Below, piece by piece: positions 36,438 to 45,037 of a stretch of 64,000 bases of DNA (its first letter is position 1; every line of letters begins with the position of its first letter). The notes below the pieces were generated by a model. The model saw only the letters and a list, made by a program, of their open reading frames with translations, did not search any database and had not been told where the DNA came from. The stretch comes from Olsenella sp. An285. GTDB taxonomy: Bacteria > Actinomycetota > Coriobacteriia > Coriobacteriales > Atopobiaceae. The stretch is from contig NZ_NFIZ01000004.1 of assembly GCF_002159625.1 (NCBI RefSeq), positions 62,001 through 126,000 of the forward strand, written 5' to 3'. A program made the translations under genes and the position numbers.

Positions 36438-37436
36438 ATGCCCTTCTCGATAGTCAGGAACGACCTCGCGCGCGTGCATGCGGACGTGCTCGTAAACGCC
36501 GCCAACGAGCGGCTGGCTCCCGGGGGAGGCGTCTGCGGGGCGATCTTTGCCGGCGCGGGCTACGACGACATGCTCCGTGCGTGCGAGGAGATTGGCGGCT
36601 GCCCCACCGGATCGGCGGTCACCACGCCGGGCTTCGCCCTTCCGTGCTGTTGGGTCGTCCATGCCGTGGGGCCTGTCTGGCGTGGGGGAGGGCACGGCGA
36701 GGAGCGGCTTCTCAGGGGCTGCTACCAGAGCGTCTTTGCCGAGGTCGATCGCCTTGGGGCGGCGTCCGTGGCTCTGCCCCTCATATCCGCCGGGATCTTT
36801 GGCTACCCGGCGCGAGAGGCGCTCGAGGTGGTTCGCGAGGAGGCGGACGCCTTCCTCGGCCCCCACCCGGACGTCGACGTGACCCTCGTGGTGTTCTCCC
36901 GGGACGTCGTTGCCGCGGGCGTGGGCCTCATGGGCGCGCTCCGCGAGTTCATCGGAGACGCCTATGTGGACGAGAGCCCCTTCATGTACGACCGCCGCGT
37001 GGAGCTCGAGCGCATGGCGCCACCTGCGGGCATGGCTCTCGGAGCCCCGCGTCTTGCGGAGAGGGACGACCTGGCGGAGCGCCTCTCCCATCTCGACGCG
37101 TCCTTCTCGCAGGCCCTTCTCGCCCTCATAGACGAGCGCGGCCTCACGGACGCAGAGGTCTACCACCGCGCCAACCTGAGCCGCCAGCTCTTCTCCAAGA
37201 TTCGCTCACGCGCAGACTACAGGCCGAGCAAGCCCACCGCGGTGGCCCTTGCCATGGCGCTCGGGCTCACGCTGCCGGAGACCCGCGAGCTTCTCGCCCG
37301 CGCGGGCCTCGCGCTCTCGCGAAGCAGCAAGTTCGACGTGATCGTGGAGTTCTACCTCTCTCGCGGCGTGCGTGACGTCATGACGGTGAACGAGGCGCTC
37401 TTCGCCTTTGACCAGCCGCTCCTTGGCTCCTCCTAG
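36438..37436 (+). CDS. Macro-domain protein with C-terminal helical (HTH-like) domain
   Basis: A 332-residue protein from ATG 36438 with GGAGG seven bases upstream. Residues 1-180 are a macro domain: DVLVNAANERLAPGGGVCGA holds the ADP-ribose-binding Asn pair and Gly loop, and PLISAGIFGYP the second phosphate loop. Residues about 215-332 form a separate helical domain (LLALIDERGLTDAEVYHRAN, then LSRQLFSKIR) resembling a small XRE-like helix-turn-helix, ending in NEALFAFDQPLLG. Macro domains of this class remove ADP-ribose or bind OAADPR. It lies 109 nt before a vWA gene and 23 kb from three ADP-ribosyl-transferase-like sirtuins. Confidence 0.85.
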   Translation: MPFSIVRNDLARVHADVLVNAANERLAPGGGVCGAIFAGAGYDDMLRACEEIGGCPTGSAVTTPGFALPCCWVVHAVGPVWRGGGHGEERLLRGCYQSVFAEVDRLGAASVALPLISAGIFGYPAREALEVVREEADAFLGPHPDVDVTLVVFSRDVVAAGVGLMGALREFIGDAYVDESPFMYDRRVELERMAPPAGMALGAPRLAERDDLAERLSHLDASFSQALLALIDERGLTDAEVYHRANLSRQLFSKIRSRADYRPSKPTAVALAMALGLTLPETRELLARAGLALSRSSKFDVIVEFYLSRGVRDVMTVNEALFAFDQPLLGSS

Positions 37437-37545
37437 GCCCTGGGGGTCCGGGTCGGTCGCAGATGTCGCCTCTCGGTTTACCTCTTGCCGCACGGGACCG
37501 CGTAACCTTCCAGTCGTACCGCAGGTCACGACCGAGGAGGCAGAC

Positions 37546-38205
37546 ATGGGCAAGAACGTGCAGCGGGCGGAGATCGTCTTCATCCTGGATGCGAGCGGCT
37601 CGATGGCGGGCTTGGAGGACGACACGGTCGGGGGCTTCAACAGCCTCGTCGAGAAGAACCGCGAGGAGCCGGGGGAGGCCACGGTCTCCACGATTCTCTT
37701 CTCCAGCGAGTCTCGCGTGGTCCACGACCGCCTGGACATCCGTCGAGTGCCGCGCCTCACGCGAGACGACTACCGCTGCTGCGGCTGCACGGCGCTGCTC
37801 GACGCCGTGGGTGGCGCCATCAAGCACGTCGACCTGGTGCAGAGCGTGCTGCCCGAGGGCTATCGCGCGGACAGGGTGCTCTTTGTCATCACCACGGACG
37901 GCATGGAGAACGCCAGCCGCCGCTTCACGTACTCCAAGGTGAGGCACATGATCGAGAGGAGGCGCCAGAGGGGGTGGGAGTTCCTCTTTATTGGCGCCAA
38001 CATCGACGCTGCGGCAGAGGCGGGGCAGCTGGGAATAGCCCCCGACCGCGCCGCGGACTACCTCGCCGACGCCCGCGGGACAAAGGTCCTCTACGACGCC
38101 ATGGCTACGGCGGTGGCACAGGTGCGCGCCTGCGCGCCTGGCGCGGCGTTTGGCGACGCGTGGCGCGAGGGGATAGACGCGGACGTCCGGGCGCGCAGAC
38201 GGTAG
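37546..38205 (+). CDS. von Willebrand A domain protein (TerY-like)
   Basis: A 219-residue soluble protein from ATG 37546 with GAGGAGG upstream. A complete MIDAS metal site is visible: DASGSMAG (DxSxS), the Thr in CGCTALLDAVGG and the Asp in FVITTDGMENAS. No signal or membrane segment is present, so it acts in the cytoplasm. The C-terminus has GWEFLFIGANIDAAAEA. Such proteins occur with macro-domain, phosphatase and tellurite-type (Ter) stress proteins; the partner here is probably the macro protein just upstream. Function unproven. Confidence 0.82.
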   Translation: MGKNVQRAEIVFILDASGSMAGLEDDTVGGFNSLVEKNREEPGEATVSTILFSSESRVVHDRLDIRRVPRLTRDDYRCCGCTALLDAVGGAIKHVDLVQSVLPEGYRADRVLFVITTDGMENASRRFTYSKVRHMIERRRQRGWEFLFIGANIDAAAEAGQLGIAPDRAADYLADARGTKVLYDAMATAVAQVRACAPGAAFGDAWREGIDADVRARRR

Positions 38206-38294
38206 CATGTGCGGCAGCCATTCTCAGCTGGCGGCTGAGGTCCGGGCCGCCCGTGTGGCGTACCATGACGTCATCTCGATTGGGGGAGGGAGCC

Positions 38295-38663
38295 ATGGGC
38301 TGTCTGGGGACGCTTTTCAACATCATCTGGATCCTGACGGGCGGGTGGATGACCGCGCTCGCGTTTCTTGTCGCCGGAGCGCTCTGCTATCTCACCGTCA
38401 TTGGCATCCCGCTGGGGCGCCAGGCGTTCAAGATGGCGTCGCTCACGCTCGCACCGTTTGGAAAGACGATCTCCTACGGCGGCGGCGCGCCCTCGCTTGT
38501 TGCCAACGTGATCTGGGTCGTTCTCGTTGGTCTCTGGACCGCGATCGGTTACGCCATCGAAGGCGCGCTCTTCTGTTGCACCATCGTTGGCATCCCCTTT
38601 GGCCTGCAGCTCTTTAAGATGGCCAAGCTCGCCCTGTGCCCGTTTGGCGCCACGGTGCGGTAG
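38295..38663 (+). CDS. YccF-family inner-membrane protein
   Basis: A 122-residue protein from ATG 38295 with GGGGGAGGG upstream. It contains two YccF modules, each a hydrophobic segment followed by TVIGIPLGRQAFKMASLTLA or TIVGIPFGLQLFKMAKLAL, plus a conserved PFG. Four membrane helices are likely. The molecular role of the family is not known. Confidence 0.9.
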   Translation: MGCLGTLFNIIWILTGGWMTALAFLVAGALCYLTVIGIPLGRQAFKMASLTLAPFGKTISYGGGAPSLVANVIWVVLVGLWTAIGYAIEGALFCCTIVGIPFGLQLFKMAKLALCPFGATVR

Positions 38664-38747
38664 GGGCAACGCCAGCTCGTCGCGCTGGCTCGCTCGTCAC
38701 GCTACACTGTGAGCTCCCTGCTCTTTTCACCGACGAAACGGAGCCAC

Positions 38748-39344
38748 ATGACCGCGCTCGACCTCATGCGCTCGGACGAGCCGTACGCCATCCACTACCT
38801 CGACATGCCCAACCACCTGCAGGGCGCAGCACAGGAGCTCTGCTGGCGGTTCAACCAGCTGCGGCCCTCAGACGTGGAGGGCCGCTCGGAGATTCTTCGG
38901 GAGCTTCTGGGCACCTGGCATCCGCGTGCGACGGTCAAGCCCGTCTTCCGGTGCGACTACGGCTTCAACATCCACTTTCGCGGCTTCGCGCTCGTGAACT
39001 ACAACTGTGCGTTCCTGGACACCTCGCCCATCCGCATCGGCGAGGGAACGTTCATCGCCCCGGGCTGCGTGCTCGCGTGTGCGGGACACGCCGTTGACCC
39101 GGCGCAGCGCGCCGAGGGCGTGCAGACGTCGGCGCCCATCACCATCGGTGACAACGTCTGGCTGGGCGCCAACGTCACCGTGTGCGGCGGCGTGACCATT
39201 GGTGACGGTGCGGTCGTGGCGGCGGGGAGCGTGGTCACGCGCGACGTGCCCGCGTGCGTGCTCGCCGCCGGGGTGCCGTGCCGCGTGATTCGCGAGGTGG
39301 GGCCGGACGACCGCGTGACGCCCGTCGTCCCGGACGGGGAGTAG
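38748..39344 (+). CDS. Sugar O-acetyltransferase, hexapeptide-repeat type
   Basis: A 198-residue protein from ATG 38748 with CGGAGCC upstream (a longer frame to 38709 lacks a ribosome site). It is a left-handed beta-helix acetyltransferase of the maltose/NodL group: FRCDYGFNIHFRGFALVNYN, the IRIGEGTFIAPGC turns, catalytic His in AGHAVDP and the C-terminal AAGSVVTRDVPACVLAAGVP. It transfers acetyl from acetyl-CoA to a sugar hydroxyl. It is nearly contiguous with the DUF1294 gene (5-nt gap). Confidence 0.9.
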   Translation: MTALDLMRSDEPYAIHYLDMPNHLQGAAQELCWRFNQLRPSDVEGRSEILRELLGTWHPRATVKPVFRCDYGFNIHFRGFALVNYNCAFLDTSPIRIGEGTFIAPGCVLACAGHAVDPAQRAEGVQTSAPITIGDNVWLGANVTVCGGVTIGDGAVVAAGSVVTRDVPACVLAAGVPCRVIREVGPDDRVTPVVPDGE

Positions 39345-39349
39345 GGGCC

Positions 39350-39979
39350 GTGCACGACCTCCTCTCCGCGGCAGCGCCCGAACCGCTGCCGGTCTACCTC
39401 GCGGTCATGAGCCTCGCGACGCTTGCGGTTTCTGCTCTGGACGGGTGGCGGCGAGGCCGTCGCGGACAGGATGCGGGCGTCTCCCATGCGGCGCTCTCGC
39501 TGCTCTCGTTCGCCGGCGGGGCTGCGGGCGGCGTCCTTGGGTTTCTCCTGTTTGACCGGCGCAGCAACAAGCGCAACGTCACGTGGCACGTCTTCTCGCT
39601 CGTGGCCCTCATGGCCTGGGCGCTCGTGCTCGTCTCCCTCTACGTGGGGCCGCTCGACGCCGGCGCGCTGCGCGGGGCGCTCGCGCGCGACCACACCGTC
39701 CTTCTCGCCTATCTTGGCGGGGCGAGCGCCGTGACCTTTGTCGCCTTCGTGGCGGACAAGCTCGTGGCGATGCACAACGGCCGCGGGCATGACGCCTCTC
39801 GCCTGCCGGAGATGCTGCTCCTGCTGCTGGCGCTCGCGGGCGGGGCGCCGGGAGGGCTGCTGGCCATGCTCCTTGCGCGGCACAAGATCAGAAAGCCCGC
39901 CTTTGCCGCCGGGCTTCCCATGATGCTCGTGGTCCAGGCGGGCGCGGTTGCGTACCTGATTCAATTTGGGCTGGCGTAG
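39350..39979 (+). CDS. Membrane protein with two DUF1294-like halves
   Basis: A 209-residue protein from GTG 39350, five bases after the acetyltransferase stop. About six hydrophobic segments form two similar halves. The second half keeps the full DUF1294 pattern (VAFVADKLVAMHNGRG, GGAPGGLLAMLLARHKIRKP); the first is degenerate (SFAGGAAGGVLGFLLF, RRSNKRNVTW). The family role is unknown. A GTCCTTCTCG copy (39698-39707) encodes a V-L-L segment. Confidence 0.75.
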   Translation: MHDLLSAAAPEPLPVYLAVMSLATLAVSALDGWRRGRRGQDAGVSHAALSLLSFAGGAAGGVLGFLLFDRRSNKRNVTWHVFSLVALMAWALVLVSLYVGPLDAGALRGALARDHTVLLAYLGGASAVTFVAFVADKLVAMHNGRGHDASRLPEMLLLLLALAGGAPGGLLAMLLARHKIRKPAFAAGLPMMLVVQAGAVAYLIQFGLA

Positions 39980-40077
39980 GGCGCGCCCCGTGTTTCCGAC
40001 GTCGAAAAAATGTCGCAACCAACCCTCCCAGCTGTCCTATAATGCAGGCCGGCGCTCATCGCGCTGACGTTGACAAG

Positions 40078-40162
40078 CAAGCTGGGGGTGCTCGCACGAG
40101 CTGAGAGGGACGTCTCCCAACCCCTTGAACCTGATCTGGTTTGTACCAGCGTAGGGAAGCTT
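40078..40162 (+). promoter_or_regulatory. TPP (thi-box) riboswitch
   Basis: The region contains the two invariant parts of the thiamine pyrophosphate aptamer: GCTGAGAGGGA (about 40100-40110) and CCCTTGAACCTGATCTGG (40122-40139), followed by TACCAGCGTAGGGAAGC (40144-40160). The GGGGGTGC arm begins at about 40084. It lies 106 nt upstream of ykoF and should turn off the ykoFEDC operon when TPP is abundant. Confidence 0.95.
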
Positions 40163-40267
40163 TCTCGCGCCCGTCTCCTGACGGGGCGGGGGTTTGGGGC
40201 GTGCCCCTTCAAGTGGCGGAGACCATCGCGCGGCTGGCGCGGCATCCCGCCGGACGAAGGGGAAGCC

Positions 40268-40906
40268 ATGACGCAAAGCTGCTCGTGCTCGTGCAACCGC
40301 GACGACCTGCCGTGGGCCGGTCGCGGCACGGACCTCGACATCTCGGGGTGCCGCTTCACGCTCTATCCCATGAGCGACGACTTCATCGACATCATCCTCG
40401 GCGCGCTCGAACAGACGGACACCTCGTACGTCTGGAGCCAGACCGACGCCCTCTCCACCGTGTACCGCGGCAAGCTCCCCTACGTGATGGACGCCGTCGC
40501 GGCCCTCTTTGCCAACGCGTGGCGCGAGGGGGTTCACATGGCCATCGAGGGCCAGATCTCCAAGGGCTGCCCCGGCGACATCTCGGGGGACTCCGTCCTC
40601 ACCTGCACGGGTGACGCCCCCAACGCCCGTGTGGTGGCCGAGCGGGGAGACCATCCCGTCCACGCCAAGTTCGCCCTCTACCCGCTGGGGGTCGAGGACT
40701 ACATCGACGACATCGCCCAGGTCTGGCGCCTGGCCGAACAGCGCGGCCTCGAGCCCACGAGCGTCCACTACTGCACGCGCCTCGAGGGAACCATCTCCGA
40801 GGCCTTTGCGTTTCTCCAGGAGGTCTGCGAGCTCATGGAGAAGACCGTCTCGCACTACGTCGTGCACTTCACGATGAACGTCAACAGCCCCACCGAGGAG
40901 GAGTAG
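40268..40906 (+). CDS. ykoF: YkoF-type thiamine/HMP-binding protein
   Basis: A 212-residue cytoplasmic protein from ATG 40268 with GGGGAAG upstream. It has two ferredoxin-like halves of the YkoF family: GCRFTLYPMSDDFIDIILGA near residue 28 and KFALYPLGVEDYIDDIAQVW near residue 135, each forming a ligand pocket. YkoF binds thiamine or hydroxymethylpyrimidine. It is the first gene of the riboswitch-controlled operon and is followed after 2 nt by ykoE. The N-terminal CSCSC cluster is extra. Confidence 0.93.
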   Translation: MTQSCSCSCNRDDLPWAGRGTDLDISGCRFTLYPMSDDFIDIILGALEQTDTSYVWSQTDALSTVYRGKLPYVMDAVAALFANAWREGVHMAIEGQISKGCPGDISGDSVLTCTGDAPNARVVAERGDHPVHAKFALYPLGVEDYIDDIAQVWRLAEQRGLEPTSVHYCTRLEGTISEAFAFLQEVCELMEKTVSHYVVHFTMNVNSPTEEE

Positions 40907-40908
40907 CC

Positions 40909-41517
40909 ATGGCACAAAGCAAGGGCGCGGAGAAGAAGGACTACGGCTGGAAGCTCCAGGAGATCGTCTTCGTGGCGATGAGCTGCATCGTTTTGGGTGT
41001 CGTCTACCTGGCGGCGGTCTACCTCTCCGCCTTCATCAACACCGCGGGGACGCCCGTGGGGCTGGGCTTCCTCGGCAACGAGCTGCTCTTTGGCGTGTGG
41101 TTCATGGCATCGACCTTTGCCGCCTACATCATCCAGAAGCCGGGCGTGGCGCTGGTCTCCGAGATTCTGGCCGCGCTCATCGAGGTGCTCCTGGGCAACA
41201 TGTACGGCCCCATGGTCATAGTCACCGGACTCGTCCAGGGCATCGGCTCGGAGATCGCGTTCGCGGCGTTCCGCTACCGTCGCTTCGACTGGACGACCAT
41301 GACGCTCGCGGCCTTCCTCTGCTGCGTCATCAGCTTCGTCTGGAGCTTCGTTCGCTCCGGCTACGGCGAGCTCGCCTTTGGCCTGCTCGTGCTGTTCTTC
41401 GTCATCCGCCTCGTGAGCTCCGTCGTCTTCTGCGACGTCATCTGCAAGGTCGTGGCGGACAGGCTGGCGGGCACGGGTCTGCTCAAGGGCTACGCTCTCG
41501 GCCGCTCGCATGAGTAG
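40909..41517 (+). CDS. ykoE: YkoE substrate-specificity membrane component, thiamine-precursor ECF transporter
   Basis: A 202-residue membrane protein from ATG 40909, with GAGGAG in the end of ykoF. About six helices; the family region GNMYGPMVIVTGLVQGIGSE, then IAFAAFRYRRFDW, is intact. It should be the S-component that binds the HMP/thiamine ligand for the YkoD ATPase and YkoC transmembrane subunit. Its last codons overlap the ykoD start by 8 nt. Confidence 0.94.
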   Translation: MAQSKGAEKKDYGWKLQEIVFVAMSCIVLGVVYLAAVYLSAFINTAGTPVGLGFLGNELLFGVWFMASTFAAYIIQKPGVALVSEILAALIEVLLGNMYGPMVIVTGLVQGIGSEIAFAAFRYRRFDWTTMTLAAFLCCVISFVWSFVRSGYGELAFGLLVLFFVIRLVSSVVFCDVICKVVADRLAGTGLLKGYALGRSHE

Positions 41518-43024
41518 GGCGGACGAGAAGAACGAGGGCCTCGCAGCTGCCGGGACGGGCTCCGCCGCCCCGGCGCTCGCGTGCCGCGATCTGACCTTCC
41601 GCTACGCCGAGGGGGACGAGCCCGTCTTCGAGCGGGTCTCCCTCACGGTGGGGAAGGGGGAGGTCGTGCTCGTGATGGGGGCCTCCGGCTGCGGGAAGTC
41701 CACGCTCGCGTACTGCCTGGCCGGGCTCTACCCCGACTACGCGGGCGTGCTCGAGGGCTCCGTCGAGGTCGAGGGACACCCCGTCGCCGAGCTCGGCCCG
41801 CAGGAGCGATCGCGTGCGGTCTCCATCCTCTTCCAGAACCCGGACAACCAGTTCTGCATGGACACCGTCCGCCACGAGGTCCTCTTTGCCCTGGAGAACG
41901 TGGACTACGCCGGCGACCTCGAGGGTCGGGCGGCGGAGCTCCTGCGCGAGGCCGGCCTTTGGGAGTATGCCGAGCGCCCCGTGCGCGAGCTCTCGGGCGG
42001 CACCAAGCAAAAGCTCGCCCTGGTGACGGCCCTTGCCACCGGAGCCCGCACGCTCGTCCTGGACGAGCCCTTCGCCAACCTCGACCCCATCTCGTGCAGG
42101 AGGCTCGCGGGCGAGCTGCGCACCCTCAACGAGCGGGGAATCACCCTGCTCGTGGTGGACCACCGCCCCGGTTGGTGGCTCCCCTTCGCGGACCGCGTGG
42201 TCTTCATGGAGCGCGAGGGCTCTCTCGACGAGAGGTCCTTCTCGCCCTCCGGGGTCGCCGCCCGTCGTGACGAGTTTGGGGAGCGCGGACTTTTCCTGGG
42301 GTCGGAGTGGCTGCGGGGCTACGCGCCTCCAGAGGTCTCAGCGGATGCGCCCGCGGCCCTGCGGGCGCGCGGGCTCTGCGTCGGGCACGGCAGGCGGGAC
42401 GTTCTCTCCGGGGTCTCCCTCGAGCTTCCCCGCGGAAGCGTCACGTCCATTCTCGGCACGTGCGGCTCCGGCAAGTCGACGCTGCTCATGGCCCTTGCCG
42501 GTGCCGCCAGGAGCACGGGGGACCTCAGGGTCTCCGGGCACGTGGGGCTCGTCTTCCAGAACCCCCGCTTCCAGTTCCTCGCGCTCAGCGTGCTCGAGGA
42601 GGTCATGGTGACGCTCCGCGCTGCGCGGCCCGGCTCCCCGGACGAGGAGCTCGAGCCCGAGGCGCGGGAGCTCCTGGAGGAGTTCGGGCTCTCCTCGCGC
42701 GCCGCGGCCTCGCCCTACGAGCTCTCCCAGGGCCAGCAGCGTCGCCTGGCGCTTCTCTCCATGCTCGCCGCATCCTGCGACGTGCTGCTGCTCGACGAGC
42801 CCACCTACGCCCAGGACGAGCGCTCCACGCGCTTCATCCTCGACCTCCTCATGGAGCGCGTGGCCCGCGGGCTCGCCGTCCTCGTTGCCACGCACGACGT
42901 CGAGCTCGCCCGCGCCATCTCCAACCAGGTGCTCCTTGCCGAGGACGGCGCTGTTCGCGCGCTGTCCCCGGCCGAGCTGGACCGCTACGTCGGCGAACGA
43001 GAGGAGCCCGCATGCGATCTCTGA
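41510..43024 (+). CDS. ykoD: YkoD duplicated ABC ATPase of the thiamine-precursor transporter
   Basis: A 504-residue protein from ATG 41510, inside the end of ykoE. Two ABC modules: Walker A VMGASGCGKSTLAYCL with LSGGTKQKLALVTALA (first half), and ILGTCGSGKSTLLMAL with LSQGQQRRLALLSMLA plus Walker B VLLLDEPTYAQDE (second half). The second signature, LSQGQ, is a tolerated variant. This is the energising unit for YkoE/YkoC. The first codons (DEKNEG) carry the 10-mer CGAGAAGAAC (41524-41533). Confidence 0.95.
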   Translation: MSRADEKNEGLAAAGTGSAAPALACRDLTFRYAEGDEPVFERVSLTVGKGEVVLVMGASGCGKSTLAYCLAGLYPDYAGVLEGSVEVEGHPVAELGPQERSRAVSILFQNPDNQFCMDTVRHEVLFALENVDYAGDLEGRAAELLREAGLWEYAERPVRELSGGTKQKLALVTALATGARTLVLDEPFANLDPISCRRLAGELRTLNERGITLLVVDHRPGWWLPFADRVVFMEREGSLDERSFSPSGVAARRDEFGERGLFLGSEWLRGYAPPEVSADAPAALRARGLCVGHGRRDVLSGVSLELPRGSVTSILGTCGSGKSTLLMALAGAARSTGDLRVSGHVGLVFQNPRFQFLALSVLEEVMVTLRAARPGSPDEELEPEARELLEEFGLSSRAAASPYELSQGQQRRLALLSMLAASCDVLLLDEPTYAQDERSTRFILDLLMERVARGLAVLVATHDVELARAISNQVLLAEDGAVRALSPAELDRYVGEREEPACDL

Positions 43025-43731
43025 ACCCGGGCCTCAAGCTGCTTGCGACGGTGATAGCCTCGCTCATGCTGTCGCTCACCTACAACGTGCCGGTGAACCT
43101 TGTCGTGGCGGCGTCCTGCCTCCTGGTGACGCTCCTCACCCCCGGCGTCAATCGCAGGAGGCTCGCGCTCACGATGGTCCCCTTTGCGCTCACGGCGCTC
43201 GCCTTCTTCACCACGGGGCTCTTCTTCGGGACGGCGGGCGATGCCTCGGGCGTCCAGACGAGCGCGTTTGGCCAGCGCACCCTCTACGCCACGGACTGGA
43301 CCACCGCCATGCAGCTTGCGAGCCGCGTTCTGGCGTACGGCGGCCTGGGCGTGCTCTTTGCCTTCACGAGCAACGCGTTCGAGCTCGTCATGAGCCTCAT
43401 GCAGCAGTTCAGGCTCCCGCCCAAGTTCGCCTACGGCGTCCTTGCCGCGTACCACTTCTTTCCCGTGGTGACGGAGGAGTTCACCGTCGTGGGTGCGGCG
43501 CTCAAGGTGCGCGGCGTGAGGGCGTCGCCCTTCTCGACAAAGCGGCTGCTGCCCATGCTGGCGCATGCCCTCGAGCGCTCCGAGAGCCTCGCCATGGCGA
43601 TGGAGTCTCGTGGGTTCGAGGACGGAGCGCCCCGCCGCGTGGCGTTTCGCGTGCCGGTGAGGGCGCGCGACGTCTTCTTTCTCGTTGCCGTTCCCGCGGC
43701 GATAGCCGCGGGGCTGATCCTTCTTCGCTAG
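43012..43731 (+). CDS. ykoC: YkoC transmembrane coupling component (ECF T-protein)
   Basis: A 239-residue protein from ATG 43012, overlapping the ykoD end by 13 nt. Four or five hydrophobic helices precede the cytoplasmic coupling helices with the Ala-Arg-Gly-type motifs; here the last is MESRGFEDGAPR. It transmits ATPase movement to YkoE. This ends the canonical ykoFEDC order. Confidence 0.94.
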   Translation: MRSLNPGLKLLATVIASLMLSLTYNVPVNLVVAASCLLVTLLTPGVNRRRLALTMVPFALTALAFFTTGLFFGTAGDASGVQTSAFGQRTLYATDWTTAMQLASRVLAYGGLGVLFAFTSNAFELVMSLMQQFRLPPKFAYGVLAAYHFFPVVTEEFTVVGAALKVRGVRASPFSTKRLLPMLAHALERSESLAMAMESRGFEDGAPRRVAFRVPVRARDVFFLVAVPAAIAAGLILLR

Positions 43732-43734
43732 GGG

Positions 43735-43763
43735 TTGACAGATGGCTCAGGGCAAACTGTCAA
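43735..43763. repeat. TTGACAG/CTGTCAA hairpin sharing a 13-mer with the 6-kb palindrome
   Basis: TTGACAG (43735-43741) pairs with CTGTCAA (43757-43763). The segment GGGCAAACTGTCA (43750-43762) is identical to the unit present four times in the palindrome at 6036-6158. It lies three bases after the ykoC stop and over an upstream ATG (43742) of the next gene. Confidence 0.7.
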
Positions 43764-43774
43764 AGGTGGGGGAG

Positions 43775-45037
43775 ATGGAGCGGCTGCTCTCCGAGCACCC
43801 GTCCTTCTCGCCCTTCGCGCTGCTCAAGATTTCGATGACATGCCACGGTGCCCGGCTGTCCCGCCGCGCGCTCGAGCGGCTCCAGGAGCCTGACTATCGC
43901 TTCGGCACGCCCGAGGCGGCATCCCCCGGAGGCGCCGCTTCCAACTCCTTCGACATCGAGTTCGAGGGGAGGCCCGCCGGCCTCGTCATGCCGGGGGCGG
44001 TGCTGCTGCGCGACTCGACCTTCGTCTACGTCAACTGGGGAGAGACCTACGAGGATCCCTTCCTCGTGGACTACGACCCGGAGCTCGGGGCGTTCCTGCT
44101 CAGGGAGTCCCTCGAGGGGGACCCTGCCATAGACGTGGTGGACTTCGTGCCTCGGCCGGCGATCTTTGGGCGACGGACCTCGCGCGGGACCCTCATGGAC
44201 TCGCTCGTTGACGTGAGGCCGCAGAAGCTCATCTTCACCGCGTACCGCCGCTGCAGGTTCTGGGAGGGCGGGGAGCAGTGCCTCTTCTGCGCCTTCTTCA
44301 CCAAGGACCCGGCCGACCCCGCCGTCGACCCCGAGGACCTCTACGAGACGGTCCACGCTGCGCTCGAGGAGCCGGGGAGGTACTCCGAGCTCTACCTCTC
44401 CGGCGGGACGGACTACTCCGGCTCCGAGCCCTTCGAGAACGAGGTGGAGCGCTACATCCGCTGCCTGCGCGCGATGGGCCGGGACTTCTCCGGCGGACGC
44501 TTCCCCTGCCAGCTCATGGCGCCCGCCTACCCGCGCCACCTGCTCGAGCGCATCCGGCGCGAGACGGGGATAACCGCCTACGGCGCGGACATCGAGGTCT
44601 GGGACAGGCGGCTCTTCGAGTCGCTCTGCCCCGGCAAGGCCCGCGTTGTGGGCCGCGACGAGTGGGTGAGAAGAACCGTCGACGCCGTGGAGGTCTTTGG
44701 CCGGGGGAACGTGTACACGCAGGTCGTGGCGGGGGCCGAGCTCGCGCGCCCGGGCGGGCTGCCGAGCGAGTCCGCGGCGCTCGCGTCCAACCTCGAGGCG
44801 TGCGAGTTCTTTGCGGAGCATGACGTGAACTGCATGTTCATCATCTGGCGACCGCACCGTCGCGCGCTCCTGGGCTGGCAGGAGATCCCCTCCGTGGACT
44901 ACTACGTCCGGCTGGCGGAGGGCTTCCACGACATTCGCGCCGCGCACGGGCTCTTCTCCGCCGACGACGACTACAAGACGTGCGGGAACCACCCCTGTGC
45001 GGACCTCGAGAGGACGGACGAGAGATGCTGGGCGTAG
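43775..45037 (+). CDS. Radical SAM protein with unusual Cys spacing, in the TPP-regulated cluster
   Basis: A 420-residue protein. I chose ATG 43775, with AGGTGG five bases upstream, over ATG 43742, which lies in a hairpin without a clear ribosome site. The likely iron-sulfur site is YRRCRFWEGGEQCLFCAFF, a C-x8-C-x2-C spacing instead of the classic C-x3-C-x2-C. Downstream, LYLSGGTDYSGSEP and TAYGADIEVWDRRLFESLCP fit a partial radical SAM TIM barrel with the glycine-rich SAM strand. Late cysteines (CGNHPC) could hold another cluster. It follows ykoC after 43 nt, suggesting a role in cofactor (perhaps thiamine-related) salvage; this is inference. Confidence 0.75.
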   Translation: MERLLSEHPSFSPFALLKISMTCHGARLSRRALERLQEPDYRFGTPEAASPGGAASNSFDIEFEGRPAGLVMPGAVLLRDSTFVYVNWGETYEDPFLVDYDPELGAFLLRESLEGDPAIDVVDFVPRPAIFGRRTSRGTLMDSLVDVRPQKLIFTAYRRCRFWEGGEQCLFCAFFTKDPADPAVDPEDLYETVHAALEEPGRYSELYLSGGTDYSGSEPFENEVERYIRCLRAMGRDFSGGRFPCQLMAPAYPRHLLERIRRETGITAYGADIEVWDRRLFESLCPGKARVVGRDEWVRRTVDAVEVFGRGNVYTQVVAGAELARPGGLPSESAALASNLEACEFFAEHDVNCMFIIWRPHRRALLGWQEIPSVDYYVRLAEGFHDIRAAHGLFSADDDYKTCGNHPCADLERTDERCWA

